8,171 nucleotides of DNA. Source: DATGKD01 sp035294855. Its GTDB lineage: Bacteria > Actinomycetota > Acidimicrobiia > Acidimicrobiales > UBA8190. Where the stretch lies: NCBI GenBank assembly GCA_035294855.1, contig DATGKD010000222.1, positions 1 through 8,171 of the forward strand, written 5' to 3'. Each line of letters starts with the position of its first letter. The first letter of the stretch is position 1. Positions 5,211 to 8,171 of the stretch are shown here, piece after piece. The notes under the pieces were generated by a model. It was not told the DNA's origin, made no database searches, and was given only the letters and a program-made list of their open reading frames with translations. A program made the translations under genes and the position numbers.

Positions 5211-5360
5211 AGACCGTATCCACTGGTCTCGAGGGCGAGACCGTATCCACTGGTCTCGGGGGCGAGACCGGATCCACTGGTCTCGAGAGCGAGACCGTAT
5301 CCACTGGTCTCGAGGGCGAGACCGTATCCACTGGTCTCGAGGGCGAGACCGGATCGACGG
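5211..5360. repeat. Five and a half tandem 27-bp repeats with internal inverted repeat
   Basis: Units begin at 5211, 5238, 5265, 5292 and 5319, with a partial sixth at 5346-5360. Each unit carries GAGACC-N9-GGTCTC (first copy CAGACC) with central GTATCCACT. The spacer between palindromes (GAGGGC and variants) lets GGTCTC of one unit pair also with GAGACC of the next. Copies 3 and 6 have CCGGATC where the others have CCGTATC, giving a T,T,G,T,T,G order that suggests duplication of an 81-bp block. The array fills the space between the divergent nitroreductase and moeB genes. In the nitroreductase frame it would read as a nine-residue peptide repeat (RPRDQWIRS), which I take to be untranslated. 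Confidence 0.95.
5213..5218 (-). promoter_or_regulatory. -10 box (TACGGT) of the nitroreductase, inside the first 27-bp repeat
   Basis: On the minus strand TACGGT is followed by 8 bases and then the GTG start at 5204, the spacing of a TANNNT leaderless promoter. No ribosome site is present before that GTG. The same hexamer recurs in repeats 2, 4 and 5, but is TCCGGT in 3 and 6. No good -35 is seen. Confidence 0.4.
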
Positions 5361-5388
5361 CGGCCGGAGGGAATGTCGACCGGGCTGG

Positions 5389-5409
5389 TAGGGTTTTACG
5401 CTCGGAGGT
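5389..5409 (+). promoter_or_regulatory. -10 box (TAGGGT) and Shine-Dalgarno of the rhodanese-MoeB gene
   Basis: TAGGGT (5389-5394) is a TANNNT -10 candidate. GGAGGT (5404-5409) is a near-perfect Shine-Dalgarno 6 bases before the GTG at 5416 and decides the start against the out-of-frame ATG at 5411. The implied leader is very short, about 15 nt. Confidence 0.5.
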
Positions 5410-5415
5410 GATGTC

Positions 5416-6585
5416 GTGAAGACGCCTCGAGATCTGCTCAAAGAGGCCAGAGAGCTGACCCGTCACGTCGTGCCCGCGGACGTGCAGCCACGGCTGGACG
5501 AGGTCGCGGTGCTCGACGTGCGCGAGCCCGACGAGTACGAACAGGGCGCCCTACCAGGGGCGATCCACCTGCCGCGTGGCAACCTCGAGTTCAGCGTCGA
5601 GGGGAGGATCCCCGACAAGTCGACGCCCGTGGTCGTCTACTGCGCGACCGGCGTGCGCTCGGTCTTCGCCGCCAAGACCATGGGTGACATGGGGTACACC
5701 GACGTCGTCGAGATGGTCGGCGGCTTCAACCGGTGGAAGGACGAAGGCCGGCCGTGGCGGGCGCCCGAGACCCTGACCGCCGACCAGCGCAACCGCTATC
5801 AGCGCCACCTGCTCGTGTCCGAAGTCGGCGAGACCGGGCAGCTGAAGCTGCTCCACTCGAAGGTCCTGCTCCTCGGGGCGGGGGGTCTCGGGTCGCCGGC
5901 AGCTCTCTACCTGACGGCGGCCGGCGTCGGCACGATCGGCATCATCGACATGGACGTCGTGGACGCGTCGAACCTCCAGCGCCAGATCCTCCACTCGATG
6001 GACCGCATCGGCGAGCGCAAGGTCGACTCGGCCAAGAAGACGCTCACCGCACTGAACCCCGACGTCGACGTGGTCACCTACGACGTGCGGCTTGGCGCGG
6101 ACAACGTCCTCGACATCATCGACGGCTACGACCTGATCGTGGACGGGACCGACAACTTCCCCACGCGCTACCTGGTGAACGACGCCTCGCTTCTGAAGCG
6201 CATCCCCGTGGTGCACGGGTCGATCTTCCGGTTCGAGGGCCAGGTGACGGTGTTCGACCCGTACAACGGGCCGTGCTACCGGTGCCTCATCCCCGAGCCG
6301 CCGCCCGCCGAGCTCGCGCCCTCGTGCGCCGAGGCCGGAGTGCTCGGCGTCCTCCCGGGCATCGTGGGCTCGATCCAGGCGGTCGAGGCCATCAAGATGG
6401 TCCTCGGGATCGGCGACCCGCTCGTGGGCCGGCTGCTTGCGTACGACGCGCTGGAGGAGACGTTCCGGACCTTCAAGGTCCGCCGCGATCCGAAGTGCCC
6501 CGCGTGCGGCCCCGACGCGCCGCCGATCGTCATCGCCGAGTACGACGACCTCTGCATGCCGCACACGGCGCCGCCCCTGAAGTGA
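5416..6585 (+). CDS. moeB: Rhodanese-MoeB sulfur-carrier adenylyltransferase/sulfurtransferase
   Basis: A 389-residue E1-like enzyme that adenylates the C-terminal Gly of a ubiquitin-like sulfur carrier (MoaD, ThiS or CysO type) and supplies sulfur for its thiocarboxylate, serving molybdopterin and possibly cysteine or thiamin synthesis. Domain order is rhodanese first (about 20-115; active-site loop YCATGVRS with Cys76) and ThiF/MoeB second (about 120-380). The MoeB part shows RYQRHLLVSEVGETGQ (127-142), the nucleotide loop GAGGLGSP (154-161), DMDVVDASNLQRQ (178-190), DGTDNFPTRYLVND (243-256), zinc cysteines C287/C290 and C361/C364, and C304 in SCAEAGVLGVLPG, the conserved cysteine segment. 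All key residues are present, so it should be active. Actinobacterial MoeZ usually has rhodanese at the C-terminus; the reversed order is known in some other MoeB proteins. GTG start is supported by GGAGGT six bases upstream. It is divergent from the nitroreductase and appears monocistronic, with a hairpin just after the stop. Confidence 0.94.
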   Translation: MKTPRDLLKEARELTRHVVPADVQPRLDEVAVLDVREPDEYEQGALPGAIHLPRGNLEFSVEGRIPDKSTPVVVYCATGVRSVFAAKTMGDMGYTDVVEMVGGFNRWKDEGRPWRAPETLTADQRNRYQRHLLVSEVGETGQLKLLHSKVLLLGAGGLGSPAALYLTAAGVGTIGIIDMDVVDASNLQRQILHSMDRIGERKVDSAKKTLTALNPDVDVVTYDVRLGADNVLDIIDGYDLIVDGTDNFPTRYLVNDASLLKRIPVVHGSIFRFEGQVTVFDPYNGPCYRCLIPEPPPAELAPSCAEAGVLGVLPGIVGSIQAVEAIKMVLGIGDPLVGRLLAYDALEETFRTFKVRRDPKCPACGPDAPPIVIAEYDDLCMPHTAPPLK

Positions 6586-6590
6586 CGTGA

Positions 6591-6621
6591 CGACCCCGTT
6601 CTGAGGACCGGTACGGGGTCG
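6591..6621 (+). terminator. Hairpin after moeB (candidate terminator)
   Basis: CGACCCCGT (6591-6599) pairs perfectly with ACGGGGTCG (6613-6621), a 9-bp GC-rich stem with a 13-nt loop, 5 bases after the moeB stop codon. There is no T-tract, as often in high-GC genomes. Confidence 0.5.
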
Positions 6622-6649
6622 AGCCAGAACCGACGGCCCTGCCCCGACG

Positions 6650-6665
6650 CGCCTCCCGGGAGGCG
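6650..6665. promoter_or_regulatory. 16-bp perfect palindrome upstream of the mutase promoter (operator candidate)
   Basis: CGCCTCCCGGGAGGCG is a perfect 16-bp palindrome ending 19 bp before the mutase -10 box, so it overlaps the expected -35 region. A second small inverted repeat GGAC-A-GTCC (6671-6679) lies in the spacer. The position suits a repressor operator. It could equally fold as a second terminator hairpin for moeB. Confidence 0.4.
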
Positions 6666-6684
6666 GTACCGGACAGTCCTCCCG

Positions 6685-6690
6685 TAACCT
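6685..6690 (+). promoter_or_regulatory. -10 box (TAACCT) of a leaderless mutase mRNA
   Basis: TAACCT fits TANNNT and ends 7 bases before the GTG at 6698, so transcription should begin at or beside the start codon. No Shine-Dalgarno is present upstream of that GTG, which supports a leaderless transcript. The -35 region is not recognisable. Confidence 0.55.
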
Positions 6691-6697
6691 TGACCCC

Positions 6698-8171
6698 GTG
6701 GGAGACGCGAGCGAGGGCGTGCGCCGGACCGACTCGGGCATCGAGATCTCGCCCGTCTACGGGCCCGAAGAACTCGCCGCCTTCGACCCCCAGGTCCAGC
6801 TGGGCGAGCCGGGCCACTTCCCCTACACGCGCGGCATCTACCCCACGATGTACCGGGGCCGGCTGTGGACCATGCGGCAGTACGCGGGGTTCGGCACGGC
6901 GGAGTCCACGAACGAGCGGTTCAAGTTCCTCCTCGCCGCCGGGCAGACCGGGCTGTCGTGCGCCTTCGACCTGCCGACCCAGATGGGCCTCGACTCCGAC
7001 CACCCCCGCGCCGAGGGCGAGGTGGGCAAGGTCGGCGTCGCCATCGACTCGGTCGCCGACATGCGCCTCCTGCTCGCGGACCTGCCGCTCGACAAGGTGA
7101 CGACGTCGATGACGATCAACGCCACTGCGGCCATCCTGCTCCTGCTGTACGAGCTGGTCGCCGAGGAGAACGGCGTGGCGCCCGACGCGCTCGGCGGCAC
7201 CGTGCAGAACGACATCCTGAAGGAGTACGTGGCCCGGGGCACCTACGTGTACCCGCCCCGACAGTCGATGCGGCTCGTCACCGACTCCTTCGCGTACTGC
7301 TCGGAACGCCTGCCCAACTGGAACACGATCTCGATCTCCGGCTACCACATCCGCGAGGCGGGCTCGACCGCGGTCCAGGAGATCGCCTTCACGCTCGCCA
7401 ACGGGATCGCCTACGTCGAGGCGGCGCGCGCCGCCGGGCTGGCGGTGGACGACTTCGCCCCCCGCCTCTCGTTCTTCTGGAACGCCCACAACAACCTGTT
7501 CGAGGAAGTCGCCAAGTACCGAGCCGCCCGCAGGATGTGGGCCCGCATCATGACCGAGCGCTTCGGCGCGAGCGACGAACGTTCCAAGCTCCTGCGGTTC
7601 CACACCCAGACCGGAGGCTCCACCCTCACGGCGCAGCAGCCCGAGAACAACATCGCCCGCGTCACCGTCCAGGCCCTCGCGGCCGTGCTCGGCGGCACCC
7701 AGAGCCTGCACACCAACGGCTACGACGAGGCGCTGGGTCTGCCCACGACGAAGGCGGCCAAGATCGCGCTCCGCACCCAGCAGATCGTGGGATACGAGTC
7801 AGGGGTGACCGATACCGTCGATCCGCTGGCCGGGTCGTACTTCGTGGAAGCCCTGACAGACGAGGTGGAGCGGGCCGCCTGGGAGTACCTCGAGCGGGTC
7901 GACGCCATGGGCGGTGCCGTGGCCGCCATCGAGGCCGGGTTCATGCAGGGCGAGATCGAACAGGCGGCCTACGCCTACGCCAAGGCCGTCGACGACGGCG
8001 AGAAGGTCCTCGTGGGGGTCAACCGGTTCACCGATGACGAAGTGGAGCCCACCGAGGTCTTCCCCATCGACCCCGCCCTGCAGCGTTCGCAGGTCGAGCG
8101 CACACGATCGGTGCGCGCCGGCCGTGACCAGGTTGCGGTGGACGCCGCCTTGGGCGACGTGCGCAAGGCGG
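6698..8171 (+). CDS. Methylmalonyl-CoA mutase large (catalytic) subunit, C-terminus cut by window edge
   Basis: The substrate-binding TIM-barrel subunit of an adenosylcobalamin-dependent acyl-CoA mutase that interconverts (R)-methylmalonyl-CoA and succinyl-CoA in propionate/odd-chain metabolism; 491 residues are in the window. Comparison with Propionibacterium MutB places catalytic residues at constant offset: Tyr89 is Y62 (RQYAGF), Gln197 is Q170 (TVQNDILKEY), Arg207 is R180 (VARGTYVYPP), and Tyr243/His244 are Y216/H217 (SISGYH). Tyr and Arg at these places are the methylmalonyl-CoA signature; isobutyryl-CoA mutases carry Phe and Gln. Further family blocks are AFDLPTQMG, SMTINATA, APRLSFFWNAHNNLFEEVAK, QTGGSTLTAQQPENN, GGTQSLHTNGYDEA and DPLAGSYFVE. 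The family of separate large subunits is about 520-560 residues, so little is missing, and the B12-binding domain is expected as a separate gene beyond the edge. The start is GTG without ribosome site, apparently leaderless. Usual symbols for such subunits vary (mutB, mcmA), so none is assigned. Confidence 0.94.
   Translation, partial: MGDASEGVRRTDSGIEISPVYGPEELAAFDPQVQLGEPGHFPYTRGIYPTMYRGRLWTMRQYAGFGTAESTNERFKFLLAAGQTGLSCAFDLPTQMGLDSDHPRAEGEVGKVGVAIDSVADMRLLLADLPLDKVTTSMTINATAAILLLLYELVAEENGVAPDALGGTVQNDILKEYVARGTYVYPPRQSMRLVTDSFAYCSERLPNWNTISISGYHIREAGSTAVQEIAFTLANGIAYVEAARAAGLAVDDFAPRLSFFWNAHNNLFEEVAKYRAARRMWARIMTERFGASDERSKLLRFHTQTGGSTLTAQQPENNIARVTVQALAAVLGGTQSLHTNGYDEALGLPTTKAAKIALRTQQIVGYESGVTDTVDPLAGSYFVEALTDEVERAAWEYLERVDAMGGAVAAIEAGFMQGEIEQAAYAYAKAVDDGEKVLVGVNRFTDDEVEPTEVFPIDPALQRSQVERTRSVRAGRDQVAVDAALGDVRKA

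Noticed and set aside
5211..5360. CRISPR array
   Set aside because: The 27-bp units are contiguous with only 6-7 bp of similar sequence between palindromes; there are no unique spacers and no cas genes.
5205..5441. N-terminal extension of the nitroreductase to 312 aa through the 27-bp repeats
   Set aside because: It would translate the repeats as RPRDQWIRS units and overlap the start of the divergent moeB gene; the family N-terminus begins at the GTG at 5204, which has a well-placed -10 box.
6592..6699. Long-range pairing of the moeB terminator arm ACGGGGTC with GACCCCGT at the mutase start
   Set aside because: If the mutase mRNA is leaderless, the two arms are not on the same transcript, so the complementarity is probably incidental.

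Overview
The window is GC-rich DNA with strong G/C third-position codon bias. Starts are mixed ATG/GTG, and several genes appear to be leaderless behind a TANNNT -10 box. Together with the gene content (actinobacterial-type ApbE, a separate methylmalonyl-CoA mutase large subunit, an AhpD-like protein, a rhodanese-MoeB fusion) this suggests a high-GC actinobacterium, possibly an Acidimicrobiia-like lineage. That placement is inference; there is no rRNA or phylogenetic marker here.

Layout. (1) Positions 1-881, minus strand: a membrane-anchored proline/alanine/serine/threonine-rich protein overlaps by 7 nt the start of an FAD:protein FMN transferase (ApbE) that runs off the window. (2) Positions 882-2293: a gene-poor stretch of 1.4 kb. 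It holds two candidate small proteins (65 aa on plus, 49 aa on minus), several hairpins, and two short tandem-repeat arrays (13-bp x3 and 14-bp x6) that share a core. (3) Positions 2294-3931, plus strand: a GGDEF-EAL protein. Its N-terminus carries a peptide resembling the ParA-interacting N-terminus of ParB. The EAL site is clearly degenerate, the GGDEF domain lacks one metal-binding Asp, and the RxxD product-binding I-site is kept. (4) Positions 3968-5204, minus strand: an AhpD/carboxymuconolactone decarboxylase-like protein preceded by an FMN nitroreductase. (5) Positions 5205-5415: a divergent intergenic region carrying five and a half 27-bp tandem repeats, each containing an inverted repeat. 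(6) Positions 5416-6585, plus strand: rhodanese-MoeB sulfur-carrier adenylyltransferase/sulfurtransferase. (7) Positions 6698-8171, plus strand: methylmalonyl-CoA mutase catalytic subunit, truncated by the window edge.

How the genes fit together. The complete enzymes are ordinary metabolism: sulfur transfer to carrier proteins for molybdopterin/cysteine, B12-dependent propionate metabolism, and redox/flavin chemistry. The least ordinary object is the GGDEF-EAL protein. My reading is a c-di-GMP-binding or weakly active enzyme whose N-terminal peptide could dock on a ParA/MinD-type ATPase, linking c-di-GMP to polar or nucleoid positioning. The repeat arrays and small ORFs in the gene-poor region and the 27-bp repeats in the divergent promoter are the other places where the sequence shows structure that no standard annotation explains.
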